Source: JAEINY01 sp942490535 (lineage in GTDB: Bacteria > Bacteroidota > Bacteroidia > Bacteroidales > Marinilabiliaceae). From it: 64,000 bases of DNA. Shown here piece after piece: positions 1 to 8,721 of the stretch. The number at the start of each line of letters is the position of its first letter. Position 1 is the first letter of the stretch. The stretch lies in assembly GCA_942490535.1 (NCBI GenBank), contig CALNXQ010000003.1, forward strand, positions 62,001 to 126,000. The letters run 5' to 3'. Made by a program: the position numbers and the translations under genes. The notes under the pieces are model-generated. The model had not been told where the DNA came from, searched no databases, and saw only the letters and a program-made list of their open reading frames with translations.

Positions 1-1432
1 ACAACTCACCTGAAGCGCCGTGTAGATACACAATGGGTAAGAACACCACAATAGTGGTTAAGGTCGACGCTGTCAGCGCCCCACTCACTCCAGCCGTTCC
101 TTCAATAGCCGCATCCTTGAGCGACAAGCCCTCTTCCAGTTTCCGGAAGATGTTCTCCACCACTACGATGGCGTTATCCACCAACATCCCGGCTCCCAGG
201 GCCAATCCTCCCAAGGTCATGATATTTAAAGTCAGCCCATTGAAATACATTAGATTAAAAGTAGCAATAATGGATACCGGAATGGCTAAACTAACAATCA
301 TGGTCACACCAAAGCGTCGCAGGAACAGGAAAAGCACAAAAACAGCAAAAATGATCCCAATCAGTGCGCTCTCCTCCACCTCCCCGATGGCACTCTGAAT
401 AAATGTGCCCTGGTTATTGATCACTTTCAGTTCATATCCCGGCAAGCGCTTCTCAATGGCCATGAAGGCTTCTTCGAGCTTCTCCACGGCTGAAACGGTA
501 TTGTATTTGGTCTCTTTATAAATGGAAATGCCCAGACACCGCTTTCCATCCAGGCGGACAATGGTTTCCGGCTCGCGATTCTGCAATTTAACAGTCGCTA
601 TATCCTTCAGTAAGATGGGCGATTGCGAGGATGTGGCAGTGGTTCCTGCAGCCGTACCTGAAGCAGATGAATTAGATGAACCCGACGAAGTGAGTTTCAC
701 CACCAGATTTTCCACATCACTCAGGGCGGTTAACGCACTCACCCCTTTAATGATGTATTTCTGGCCCATTTCTTCAATGGATCCACCGGAAACGTTCTGA
801 TTAAAACTCTTGATCGTGTTCAAAACCGAGGTGGTAGTCAGGTTATGCATTTCCAATCGTCCAGGATCGGTCAACACCATCACTTCGGAAACCTCTTCAC
901 CCGAGATGCGCACATCGGCAATCCCTTCTACCCGGATCAATTCATTGCGAATGTAGTTCTCCGCTGTCTGGCGCAAAGTATTCATATCGGTCATCTCCGG
1001 ATGGCGAAAAGCGGCCTTTATTACCGGTGATGCATTGGGATCGAAGCGGGAGATATTTAACTCATCCACATCTTCATCCTGACCAATTTGAGTCAATGCT
1101 TTTTGCAGGTCCAGAAATGCTTCATCAATGTCCTTGTTCCAGTCATACTCCACCGTGACGATGGCCGTTCCCACCCGACTGACCGATGACACATTCAATA
1201 CCCCATTCTGGCGTACCGACAAGGCCTCAACCTGTTCTACAAATCGTTTTTCTATTTCTTCGGGCGACCGTTCACCCGACTTCACCTCTACATAAATGCG
1301 TGGATTCTGAAGATCGGGAAACAGATCCGTCCCCAGGCGCGAGAGAGAAATGCCACCCAACAACACAATGCCCAAAACAATCATGAACACCGTCACCGGG
1401 TAGTTTACCGAGAATCTTGAAATGGATCTCAT
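1..1432 (-). CDS. RND efflux pump inner-membrane subunit (partial, C-terminus beyond window)
   Basis: Proton-driven resistance-nodulation-division transporter of the inner membrane, working with an adaptor and a TolC channel. Only about 477 N-terminal residues lie inside the window. Visible family marks: an N-terminal membrane segment at about residues 12-32, the following GTDLFPDL stretch, a periplasmic porter domain, and then the TM2-TM4 block containing LVDNAIVVVENIF, the RND TM4 region with its conserved aspartate. The start ATG at 1432 gives MRSISRFSV. The gene is the last visible member of the leftward export operon, 66 bp after the adaptor gene. The porter domain has a Ser/Thr/Gly/Ala-rich insertion around residues 245-265 that looks like a flexible linker. 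Substrate (drug, metal, lipid) cannot be told from this part. Family call is secure. Confidence 0.93.
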   Translation of the reverse strand, partial: MRSISRFSVNYPVTVFMIVLGIVLLGGISLSRLGTDLFPDLQNPRIYVEVKSGERSPEEIEKRFVEQVEALSVRQNGVLNVSSVSRVGTAIVTVEYDWNKDIDEAFLDLQKALTQIGQDEDVDELNISRFDPNASPVIKAAFRHPEMTDMNTLRQTAENYIRNELIRVEGIADVRISGEEVSEVMVLTDPGRLEMHNLTTTSVLNTIKSFNQNVSGGSIEEMGQKYIIKGVSALTALSDVENLVVKLTSSGSSNSSASGTAAGTTATSSQSPILLKDIATVKLQNREPETIVRLDGKRCLGISIYKETKYNTVSAVEKLEEAFMAIEKRLPGYELKVINNQGTFIQSAIGEVEESALIGIIFAVFVLFLFLRRFGVTMIVSLAIPVSIIATFNLMYFNGLTLNIMTLGGLALGAGMLVDNAIVVVENIFRKLEEGLSLKDAAIEGTAGVSGALTASTLTTIVVFLPIVYLHGASGEL

Positions 1433-1498
1433 ATATCTTTAATTATTAATTTTCAATTGTTAATGTTTAATTAATCACTGAACATTACACATTGATCA
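1433..1498. other. A/T-rich intercistronic spacer with iterated ATTAAT/TGTTAAT motifs
   Basis: The gap between adaptor and pump genes consists of short iterated A/T motifs (ATTAATTTTCAATTGTTAAT and variants) and then ACATTACACATTGATCATTAC. It has loose inverted symmetry but no clear terminator. I read it as low-complexity operon spacer; it could also be a degraded copy of a short interspersed repeat. Confidence 0.4.
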
Positions 1499-2557
1499 TT
1501 ACTTAACGATTTTTACTTTGGAGCGGTCTTTCAAGGTCTCAAAGCCTTTAATGATCAAACGCTCTTCTTTTTTCAGACCATCCAATACTTCCACTTCATT
1601 ATTATTCTCGATACCTGTGCGGATATACTTTTTCAAGGCGGCTTCCTTTTCGGCCACAAATACAATTTTCCGGTTACCTTCGGTGAGGATGACGTCTTTG
1701 GGGATGACTAATGCACTATCCCTGCTGTCGACTACAATCTCCGCCTTCACAAACATACCCGGCTTCAACAGATTCACTTTATTTTCCACCTGGATACGTC
1801 CTTTAAAGGTACGGGCCTCCATGTCAATGGCCGGCGACAGTTCCGAAATAATACCTTTCAAGGTATCATCGGGCAAGGCATAATTCATGATGTTGGCCAA
1901 TTGGTTGATGCGCACCTGCCCCATGAGGTTTTCGGGCATGCTCAGATCCATCACCATGATGCTGTAATCCATCATGCTCAACACTTGCTGCCCGGTCTCC
2001 AGGCGCACACCCGGCGAGAAATATGGTAAATCGGTGATCACCCCGGCAAAGGGTGCTGTCATGTTCATCTTTGCCAGTTTGATCAGGGCGTTTTCGTGGG
2101 TTTGGCGGGCAGTCACCATGGTTTTCTCCGAATTGACCAACTCCCGTAAAGTCACCCCTCCTTTTTCATACAACGCTTGTTGTTTCTGATACTCCATCTC
2201 GGAGATTTTCAGATCCAATTCAGCTCCTTCCAGGTTGGTTTGATTTTCGTATTCTTTATCTTCCAACTTAATGATTAAGCTCCCCCGGCTAATCTCATCG
2301 CCCATCTTATAATGTTTCCCGGTTTTGGGATTGGTTTGCAAAAAGTAATCCCCTGCCATCTCCGTTTTAATGGATACTTCCATGGAAGGCTTGATGGATC
2401 CGGTGGTGATGAGTGTTTGCTCAATGGGCTTATAGGTGACTTCCTGCACCGACACATTGACTGCGACATCAGTATTAAAATTGGAGGATTCATTGTTACA
2501 CGCTGCCAACACTATAATAGCAAGCGTGCCAGTAAGGATTTGATTAAGCGTTTTCAT
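1499..2557 (-). CDS. RND-type periplasmic adaptor (membrane fusion) lipoprotein
   Basis: Periplasmic adaptor that links the inner-membrane pump to the TolC channel. The N-terminus is a lipoprotein signal with lipobox LAAC (Cys about residue 20). A barrel-sandwich/biotinyl-lipoyl-like region follows (LIIKLEDKEY, later MTAPFAGVI), split by an alpha-helical hairpin at about residues 95-150, then beta-barrel and membrane-proximal regions with GMFVKAEI and a C-terminal GLKKEERLIIKGFE. At 352 aa it has the usual size for HlyD/CusB-type adaptors. It sits between the heptad-repeat ORF (19 bp upstream) and the RND pump, so it most likely serves that pump. Substrate unknown. Confidence 0.92.
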   Translation of the reverse strand: MKTLNQILTGTLAIIVLAACNNESSNFNTDVAVNVSVQEVTYKPIEQTLITTGSIKPSMEVSIKTEMAGDYFLQTNPKTGKHYKMGDEISRGSLIIKLEDKEYENQTNLEGAELDLKISEMEYQKQQALYEKGGVTLRELVNSEKTMVTARQTHENALIKLAKMNMTAPFAGVITDLPYFSPGVRLETGQQVLSMMDYSIMVMDLSMPENLMGQVRINQLANIMNYALPDDTLKGIISELSPAIDMEARTFKGRIQVENKVNLLKPGMFVKAEIVVDSRDSALVIPKDVILTEGNRKIVFVAEKEAALKKYIRTGIENNNEVEVLDGLKKEERLIIKGFETLKDRSKVKIVK

Positions 2558-2576
2558 ATGTGTGGATATTGTTATT

Positions 2577-2885
2577 TCAGTTTATAATACTTTGTTTCTC
2601 CTGCTTGAGAATTGCATAAGATGCCTTCGACACTCGTGTTGATATCAAATCGAAAGCGATTGATCCATAATCGAAAGGTCGACATGCAGAATCGAAAGAT
2701 CGTGATCCCATAGCGAAAGAAATGAATCGAAAATCCAATGATCCAAGTCTCTTGGCGGAGTACTTTGATCCTTGTTCGGTCCTCTCGAATGCAATTTCCA
2801 TGCATCCGGATCCTTTAGCGAAGCTTTTTAATCGCTTAGCCAACTTCTGTAACCGAATTTCCATTTGTTCTGATCGACTTTCCAT
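2577..2885 (-). CDS. Heptad-repeat small protein, unknown function (21-bp periodic ORF)
   Basis: I do not recognise a family. The 102-aa frame divides exactly into 14 heptads plus four residues from its ATG at 2885 (a GTG at 2888 is in frame). The loose heptad pattern has F/L/M first, E/D/A second, R/G/A fourth and S/L/F fifth; the clearest units are SACRPFD, YGSIAFD and LISTRVS. It begins 12 bp after the tolC-like stop and ends 19 bp before the adaptor start, so it fits as a packed operon gene. It has no signal peptide or membrane segment. The DNA has a strict 21-bp period, and the opposite strand is also open for 67 codons, so it may be a DNA-level repeat and not a selected protein. Real translation is uncertain. 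Confidence 0.5.
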   Translation of the reverse strand: MESRSEQMEIRLQKLAKRLKSFAKGSGCMEIAFERTEQGSKYSAKRLGSLDFRFISFAMGSRSFDSACRPFDYGSIAFDLISTRVSKASYAILKQEKQSIIN

Positions 2886-2887
2886 CA
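2650..2887. repeat. Degenerate 21-bp tandem repeat array
   Basis: A 7-base core recurs at exactly 21-bp steps: TCGAAAG at 2650, 2671 and 2692, GCGAAAG at 2713, then diverged cores TCCAATG (2734), TCGGTCC (2776), TCCATGC (2797), GCGAAGC (2818), TCCATTT (2860) and TCCATCA (2881). The phase is kept over 12 units with no indel, which preserves a heptad reading frame on both strands. The left units (2650-2720) are best conserved. Confidence 0.75.
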
Positions 2888-2897
2888 CCCCAAATGA

Positions 2898-4394
2898 TTA
2901 TTTCGTATCAAACATGGATTCATAGTTCATCACGTCGGGCAGAATGGAGACTTTGTGCTCGAAATCATACAACGTTTGCAGTTTCATATTAAGCAACTCC
3001 AGTTTGTAATTAATCAATGCATTGGTCTTATTATTTTTCTTTTCCGTCAACTGGTTCTGAAAGAGATTCAAGTCCATGGACGTCAAATCACCATTCTTGT
3101 ATTTCTCCAGATTAATCTCATAGGTAAGTTCCGCATTCTCTTCATTTTTGCGGGCAATTTCAATCTGCGTTAACATGTTATTGAGGTTGCGATACACCTG
3201 ACGGATACCCAACAGAATATTCTTTTTTTCATCTCCCAGGTTGTACTCCTGTGTTTTCAGTGCCGCCTGCGCCGCCTTCAAACGCGCCTTTTTCTCGCCC
3301 CAATCCCACAACGGCACTTCCAGACTTAAAGCTACATCCTGATTATTGGCCGGTTGATCATACATATTCTGAAATTTCTCATCGTTACCAAACAACCCGA
3401 CTGAAAGGGCTACATTTCCTTTGAATTCATTGGTCGCATTGGTCTTGATAATGTCAAACTGCCCGGTTTCAATGTTTATCTGGCGCTGACGGATCTCCAT
3501 GCGATTGGATAACGCATAATCACTGGCTTCATTCAGGTCAATATCCACGGGCAACACCGACACTTCGGCAATCACCATGATCTCTTCATCGATAGGAAGC
3601 CCCATCATCTGTTTAAAATTATCTTTGATGTTTTCCAGCTCCACTTCATTATTCTGAACCGTTGACTGGCTGGTCATCATGTCCAGCTCCGCCTGCAACA
3701 TTTCTTCGCGCGCTGTTAAACCGGCATCTACTTTATTTTTAATAATCTCAAAACTATTCTTGCGGTTTTCCCACTCCTCCCGCGAGGTAATCAAGCTCAT
3801 CTGTTTTTGATAGAGCTGGTAGAAATATTGCGTCACCTGCTTCTCCACATTCAAGGCCTGAATGGCATAATTCAACTGTGCATTTTCATAATCGAACTCA
3901 ATCTCTTTCAACTCCAGCTTGCGTTTGTTATAAGTAAAAATGGGCTGATCCAGACGCAAACTCAAACTGTTGTTAAATCCCTTTTCCGCCCCGGAACCGC
4001 CGCCCAATGAACTTTGCGAATCGAGCCACTGAAATTTATTATTCAACGAAACAGTACCATCGGTCCATAAAATGGGTTGAGCCACACTTAAATTGCCCGA
4101 ACTGCTGGTAGTTTCGGTATCAATCCACTGCTGTAAGGCTTCATTATAGGAGCGATTCTTAGAATATTCAAGGGGTGTGACATTCAACCGAAACTGCGAT
4201 TTCAACGACGCTCTCTGCGCGCCCAATAGCTCACGCCTTTGTTCAAGATTCAAGCGCGCCCGCACAATCTCCGGGCTATTTTGCAAGGCTTCTTGCACCG
4301 ATTGCTCCAGGGTCATCAAGCGCTGCGCCCCCAACTGATGGCCCCATCCCAAGACCAGCAAAAAAAGCAAAATTCCTTTCACACGAGTATTCAT
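2898..4394 (-). CDS. TolC-family outer membrane efflux protein
   Basis: Outer-membrane channel with periplasmic alpha-barrel. An N-terminal signal (hydrophobic residues about 6-20, ending LGAQR) is followed by LEQSVQEALQNSPEIVRARL, the typical first helix of the OEP repeat, and a second repeat begins near LNEASDYALSNRMEIRQRQI (residues about 285-305). Long coiled-coil helices rich in Gln, Asn and Glu fill the rest. Length of 498 aa is normal for the family. It is third in the leftward operon after the ABC pair and precedes the heptad ORF, adaptor and pump. It could serve the RND pump, the ABC transporter or both. Confidence 0.95.
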   Translation of the reverse strand: MNTRVKGILLFLLVLGWGHQLGAQRLMTLEQSVQEALQNSPEIVRARLNLEQRRELLGAQRASLKSQFRLNVTPLEYSKNRSYNEALQQWIDTETTSSSGNLSVAQPILWTDGTVSLNNKFQWLDSQSSLGGGSGAEKGFNNSLSLRLDQPIFTYNKRKLELKEIEFDYENAQLNYAIQALNVEKQVTQYFYQLYQKQMSLITSREEWENRKNSFEIIKNKVDAGLTAREEMLQAELDMMTSQSTVQNNEVELENIKDNFKQMMGLPIDEEIMVIAEVSVLPVDIDLNEASDYALSNRMEIRQRQINIETGQFDIIKTNATNEFKGNVALSVGLFGNDEKFQNMYDQPANNQDVALSLEVPLWDWGEKKARLKAAQAALKTQEYNLGDEKKNILLGIRQVYRNLNNMLTQIEIARKNEENAELTYEINLEKYKNGDLTSMDLNLFQNQLTEKKNNKTNALINYKLELLNMKLQTLYDFEHKVSILPDVMNYESMFDTK

Positions 4395-4437
4395 AAATTA
4401 TTTTGATTAAGGTTTTTATTTTTTTGTCAGCAGTCAA

Positions 4438-4472
4438 TGGCCAGTAGTCAGCAGCTCACTGACCACTGGCCA
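4438..4472. repeat. Strong intercistronic hairpin (TGGCCAGT arms)
   Basis: Arms TGGCCAGTAGTCAG (4438-4451) and CTGACCACTGGCCA (4459-4472) pair over 14 bases with one mismatch and a 7-base loop. No T-run follows on the minus strand (an A-run does), so it does not look like an intrinsic terminator for the permease transcript. It more likely sets mRNA stability between the permease and tolC-like genes, or is a copy of an interspersed repeat built from GTCAG/CCAGT words. Confidence 0.7.
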
Positions 4473-4483
4473 CAGACTCTATG

Positions 4484-7400
4484 TTACTTTTTAATCCATT
4501 TCACGGCATCCCCAATCACCAGGTCACCGTTGGTTTGATCGGAAAGTTGCACTTTTGCAGCCCCTTGTGAGCAATAATACTCACCCAGGTATATCCAACC
4601 GGAATTCGTATTGGAGATGGTGATGCTGACTTCATCATCCCCATCATCGTGGGAAACCGTAAAGAGATAGTCCTGCTCCCCATTATTATTTTCGCGATGT
4701 CGTCGCCATCCAAAATCAGTGGCCGGCACGTGGGCATACACATCATAATGACCACTCTCTTTTAAACTGGCATTCCAGATCACTTTTCCGTTGCCCGTTC
4801 CCCGGCGCTTGTAGTACGCTGATTTCAGGTACTCCCCAAAGAACTGTCCGCCCGCTACCGGCTTCCATTTCACCGGCGGATTCCAGAAACGGATCATACC
4901 ATACTCATCGGCTTCAGTTTCTTCATTCTGACGACTGATCCACCAATCTTTTAAGGTGCGGCTTTCACCGGTATTGATAAATTCAAATCCTGGATCTTCG
5001 TTATCCACAATGGTTTCAAACGATTCGGCATACTTAACGGGTTTGGCCAAATCGCGCATGCCCTCATAAAAAGGTACCCGTTTTTGATCGGTGATGATGG
5101 TACCTGTTTCCAGCCGTTGACTGGATGGGATATTGGCCGCCAGATAGGTGTTGACCAGAACCTCGCGCGGTTCCTGATCCAGCAGAAACCCAATCTCGGC
5201 GGATTGACCGGCCTTCAACATGAAGTTCTGTTCATTGGCGGCTTCTTCATCACCCCCTCCAAAACGCGACCGGAAACGGCCTCGCCGGTTCTCCTGCATC
5301 CCTTCGCGGATGGTAAAACTAATGATGCCATCGGCCTCACCGCTATTGGTCAGGGGTACTTTCATAAAGTAACGGATGCGATTACCATCCTTCACTTCCC
5401 ACACATTGATGGTGCCAAATAAGTAAGCCGGCTGGTACTGTTCATTTAACCAATCGTTGTAATTTTTTCTAAAATCTAAACCCGTACTGGTGTTAACGGT
5501 ATTTATAAACTGTTGGACTTTTTGATTCTGAAACCGATTGTCCCTTAAAAGGCTGTCCAGGAAACGATCGAAGCGGTTACCACTCAGGTTCACCTTTAAA
5601 TTGGAAAACAACTGTCCCCCTTTGGATGCGAATACATTGCCTAACACATTAACATCTTCGGTGGTGATGAGATCATTCAAACTTTTTTCTCTTAGTTTCA
5701 AAATCACCTCATCATTGGATGATAAGCCACCGTTACCCCGAGCCCCTCTTGTTTCACTCTGTCGCTTGTGCAGGTAATTCTCGATGGCGATGTTCAGCAA
5801 GGGATAACCCGCTTCATCGATGGCATTGACGTAGGCAAAGTAATTGGGAAAAACCTGATAGCGGCCCCAGTTCTCAACCTGGCGTTCACCTTCCACGCTG
5901 CGTCCCCATCGGAAATTACGGGGCTGGATGAAATTATTACCGATAAAACTCTTCAGCATATCCACTTGCAGCTCCTTGTCGGAAATAACCCGGTTTTGCT
6001 CCTCATTGCGGTCTTTCATGCGCTGTGTCTGTCCATCGAAGTCATTGGTCCACTCCCCACCTCCTTTTTCCGGGAAAAAGATCATACCCGGCATGATGTT
6101 CTCTGTGGCCAGAGACCAATTGCGCAAATAACTGTAAAAACTGATGGGCGCTTCCACCAGCGACAACTGCTCAAAAGGATAGGACAAGCCTATTTTTCGC
6201 TCATAGTCTTTTTTTATCTCTCTCAGAACATCGGACATGGTATCACTTAACAATTCAAAATAAGGTTTGAAGTAATCGTGATCCGGATGGTGATACACAA
6301 TAAACTGAACACTATCAACCTGGACTGATAACTGCTCATACTGACCAATGGTCACACTGAGTGCATTCAGCGGATGGGTCGGTTGAAATTGATGTACGCC
6401 GGGCTCCGGCTCCTGTTCTTTGCCCTGGGTAATCACTTTTAAATCGGGCTTGGTAGTAACCTTCAACTGAAAATTAGTGAAAGGATACTTGGCAAAAAAC
6501 AACTCATCAGCCACCACGGGGTACCAATTGGCTTCACGGGTTAGCAACACGTAATCAGACTGTATGTAAGCCAATCGTTTGCCAGCCAACAAAGGATCCA
6601 TTCGGTTGGGCCGCATCCACACTTCATCAATGATTTCGGGAAACATAGCTTCTTCACGTATATTGCCACGATAGGCTATTTCCACATCAATGGTATCCTG
6701 ATTCAGATATTGATCGGCGTTCACATGCACCAGGTGTCCCTCACGCACAAAAGCGATCGCATCGTTACCAATGGTTATTTGCCTAACTTGCAAACCCGGA
6801 TTCAAAGCAAAGGATAAACGCTTAGAAGACACCTCTTTTGACGGACAAATTTTCATATTGACCCGACAATCAATTTGACTTCCGGAATGGTTCAGTTCAA
6901 TATCATAGTCATTAATGCGATAGTCCACCGGCTTCAAACCTTCATTCAAGCTGCGTACCGCTATGCGAAGCTCGTTTTTTGCCAGCTCATTTTTCAGCTT
7001 CATCCCCAGCAAGGCCATGCCAGCCATTAAAAAGATCAACATCACAGATATGATTCGAATGCGCTGAAAGGATTGCTGGGACAATCGTGGCAAGCGCCAG
7101 ACCGTAGCCAGAATAAAAAACAGACCTAAAAACAACCAACCGCCTCTCACCATGAGCAGATCAGAGAGGTTGTCGAAACCGGTAAAATCAGATCGCATAA
7201 ACGAGGTATAAAACCCTAAAAAATCGAGCAAACCAAACCATTGATTTTGCACGTAAAACAGCAATAAGGCGATGAGTCCCAGGATCAACACAAAAGTGAT
7301 GGCCTGATTGCGCACCAATGACATGGTAAAATAGGAGAGCCCCAATACAAACACCAGCGATGGCAGCGAAATGAACAGGGGGTATAACACATAGGAAACC

Positions 7401-7828
7401 ACATTAATATCAGAATCACCGCCAATGAGTGAGCCAATCACGCCTACCAACAATACAGCTACATTGAGGAAAAAGAAGACTTTGACAATACCGAGCGTCT
7501 TGCCTAGCACATAATCCATGTTGGAGATACTGCGGACATAAAACGCTTCGGTGGTATCTAGTTTTTTATCGCGTCCCAGAAAATCGGCTGATAAAAAAAC
7601 CGCGATGATGGCTTGTGCCAGATTGAGCAGGAACATGTTCATATAAGGTACCCCTGATGGTAACAATCGCCCTGGCCAGGCGCTATTATCCAATGCTCCT
7701 ACACCAAACAGGTTAAAGAAAAGAATAAATGCAATGGCCACCCCCGAAAAAATACGAAAAAACCAACTTCGCAATAAGATTTTCGACTCATAGCGGGCAA
7801 CCATCTGTAAGTTAAACAGTGAAATCAT
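4484..7828 (-). CDS. ABC-2 permease fused to M1-aminopeptidase-like and golvesin/Xly-like C-terminal domains
   Basis: Large membrane partner of the adjacent ABC ATPase. Residues 1 to about 285 hold about seven membrane segments of ABC-2 permease type (first at about 20-45, others near 105-130, 145-175, 175-195, 230-245 and 262-280). The long extracytoplasmic part then resembles M1-family gluzincin peptidases: ATENIMPGMI near residue 573 matches the GAMEN exopeptidase loop, but the region where HEXXH should follow contains no HEXXH, so it is probably catalytically dead. The last 130 or so residues resemble the golvesin/xanthan-lyase C-terminal beta-domain (GHYDVYAHVP, GWIYLGEYY, DAVKWIK). It overlaps the ATPase gene by 4 bp, so the two are translationally coupled. 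Confidence 0.88.
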   Translation of the reverse strand: MISLFNLQMVARYESKILLRSWFFRIFSGVAIAFILFFNLFGVGALDNSAWPGRLLPSGVPYMNMFLLNLAQAIIAVFLSADFLGRDKKLDTTEAFYVRSISNMDYVLGKTLGIVKVFFFLNVAVLLVGVIGSLIGGDSDINVVSYVLYPLFISLPSLVFVLGLSYFTMSLVRNQAITFVLILGLIALLLFYVQNQWFGLLDFLGFYTSFMRSDFTGFDNLSDLLMVRGGWLFLGLFFILATVWRLPRLSQQSFQRIRIISVMLIFLMAGMALLGMKLKNELAKNELRIAVRSLNEGLKPVDYRINDYDIELNHSGSQIDCRVNMKICPSKEVSSKRLSFALNPGLQVRQITIGNDAIAFVREGHLVHVNADQYLNQDTIDVEIAYRGNIREEAMFPEIIDEVWMRPNRMDPLLAGKRLAYIQSDYVLLTREANWYPVVADELFFAKYPFTNFQLKVTTKPDLKVITQGKEQEPEPGVHQFQPTHPLNALSVTIGQYEQLSVQVDSVQFIVYHHPDHDYFKPYFELLSDTMSDVLREIKKDYERKIGLSYPFEQLSLVEAPISFYSYLRNWSLATENIMPGMIFFPEKGGGEWTNDFDGQTQRMKDRNEEQNRVISDKELQVDMLKSFIGNNFIQPRNFRWGRSVEGERQVENWGRYQVFPNYFAYVNAIDEAGYPLLNIAIENYLHKRQSETRGARGNGGLSSNDEVILKLREKSLNDLITTEDVNVLGNVFASKGGQLFSNLKVNLSGNRFDRFLDSLLRDNRFQNQKVQQFINTVNTSTGLDFRKNYNDWLNEQYQPAYLFGTINVWEVKDGNRIRYFMKVPLTNSGEADGIISFTIREGMQENRRGRFRSRFGGGDEEAANEQNFMLKAGQSAEIGFLLDQEPREVLVNTYLAANIPSSQRLETGTIITDQKRVPFYEGMRDLAKPVKYAESFETIVDNEDPGFEFINTGESRTLKDWWISRQNEETEADEYGMIRFWNPPVKWKPVAGGQFFGEYLKSAYYKRRGTGNGKVIWNASLKESGHYDVYAHVPATDFGWRRHRENNNGEQDYLFTVSHDDGDDEVSITISNTNSGWIYLGEYYCSQGAAKVQLSDQTNGDLVIGDAVKWIKK

Positions 7829-8721
7829 TGGTATTCGAATTTTTGGTTGGCAATATATTCCATGAAATACACATAAGCATGCTCCAGGTTAGGATCTATA
7901 ACAGTAGCCTGACGACCATTCACATGATCGGCCACAAACTCCACTTCATAACCGCCGGTGCCGGGAATGGAGGTGATGACCGGATAGGCCTCACTGATGG
8001 TTTTCATTTCATCAAAGGTGACACTCGTTTTATACACATGTCCTTGCGCCTTATGGATGAATGCCTCCGGCGATCCCTGAAAATGAACCTGTCCATTATT
8101 CAACAAGGCCATTTGCCGACAGGTGGAAGAGATATCGCCCACAATGTGCGTGGACAGCACGATAATAACCTCACGCTGACTTAAGTTGGACAGAATATTG
8201 CGAAAACGGATGCGTTCTTCCGGATCCAGACCGGTAGTGGGCTCATCCACCACAATGATCTTTGGATCACCAATCAAAGCCTGTGCAATGCCCAAACGGC
8301 GCTTCATTCCACCTGATAACTTATTGGCAAACCGGTTACGTACATCAAACAAACCCACTTGCTCCAGCAAATCATCCACTGCTACTAAACGTTCCTTCTT
8401 CTTGCGCATACCCGCCAAAGCAGCTGCATAATCCAGAAACTCCCACGTTTTCAATTTGGAGAAAAAACGAAAATCCTGTGGCAGATAGCCCAGATATGCG
8501 CGCACTTCTTTTCTGTTTTCTGACAGTTTTTTACCGTTCACCCATACATCTCCGCGAGTAGGTTTTAATAAGGTCACCAAAATACGCATCAAAGTTGACT
8601 TACCGGCGCCATTGGGTCCTAACAGACCAAACATACCTGGTTCAATGGTCAGATTTACGTTATCGAGAGCTTTAAAGTCCTGGCCGTAGATTTGGCTGAG
8701 ATCTTTGATTTCAATTTTCAA
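7825..8721 (-). CDS. ABC transporter ATP-binding protein
   Basis: Cytoplasmic ATPase of an export-type ABC transporter. Walker A GPNGAGKST is at residues 35-43, signature LSGGMKRR at 135-142, Walker B IIVVDEPT at 155-162, then the switch His in LSTHIV. A C-terminal extension of about 90 residues is typical for ATPases of the ABC-2 class paired with large permease/M1-like proteins. It is the first gene of the leftward export operon; its stop overlaps the permease start (shared 4 bp), and a good promoter lies 167 bp upstream. Confidence 0.96.
   Translation of the reverse strand: MKIEIKDLSQIYGQDFKALDNVNLTIEPGMFGLLGPNGAGKSTLMRILVTLLKPTRGDVWVNGKKLSENRKEVRAYLGYLPQDFRFFSKLKTWEFLDYAAALAGMRKKKERLVAVDDLLEQVGLFDVRNRFANKLSGGMKRRLGIAQALIGDPKIIVVDEPTTGLDPEERIRFRNILSNLSQREVIIVLSTHIVGDISSTCRQMALLNNGQVHFQGSPEAFIHKAQGHVYKTSVTFDEMKTISEAYPVITSIPGTGGYEVEFVADHVNGRQATVIDPNLEHAYVYFMEYIANQKFEYQ

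Noticed and set aside
2722..2925. 67-codon plus-strand frame with heptad-like pattern
   Set aside because: It arises from the 21-bp repeat being open on both strands; it overlaps the tolC-like 3' end and has no operon context on that strand.
5768..6250. 160-codon plus-strand frame
   Set aside because: Antisense to the ABC permease/M1-like gene, no recognisable domains.
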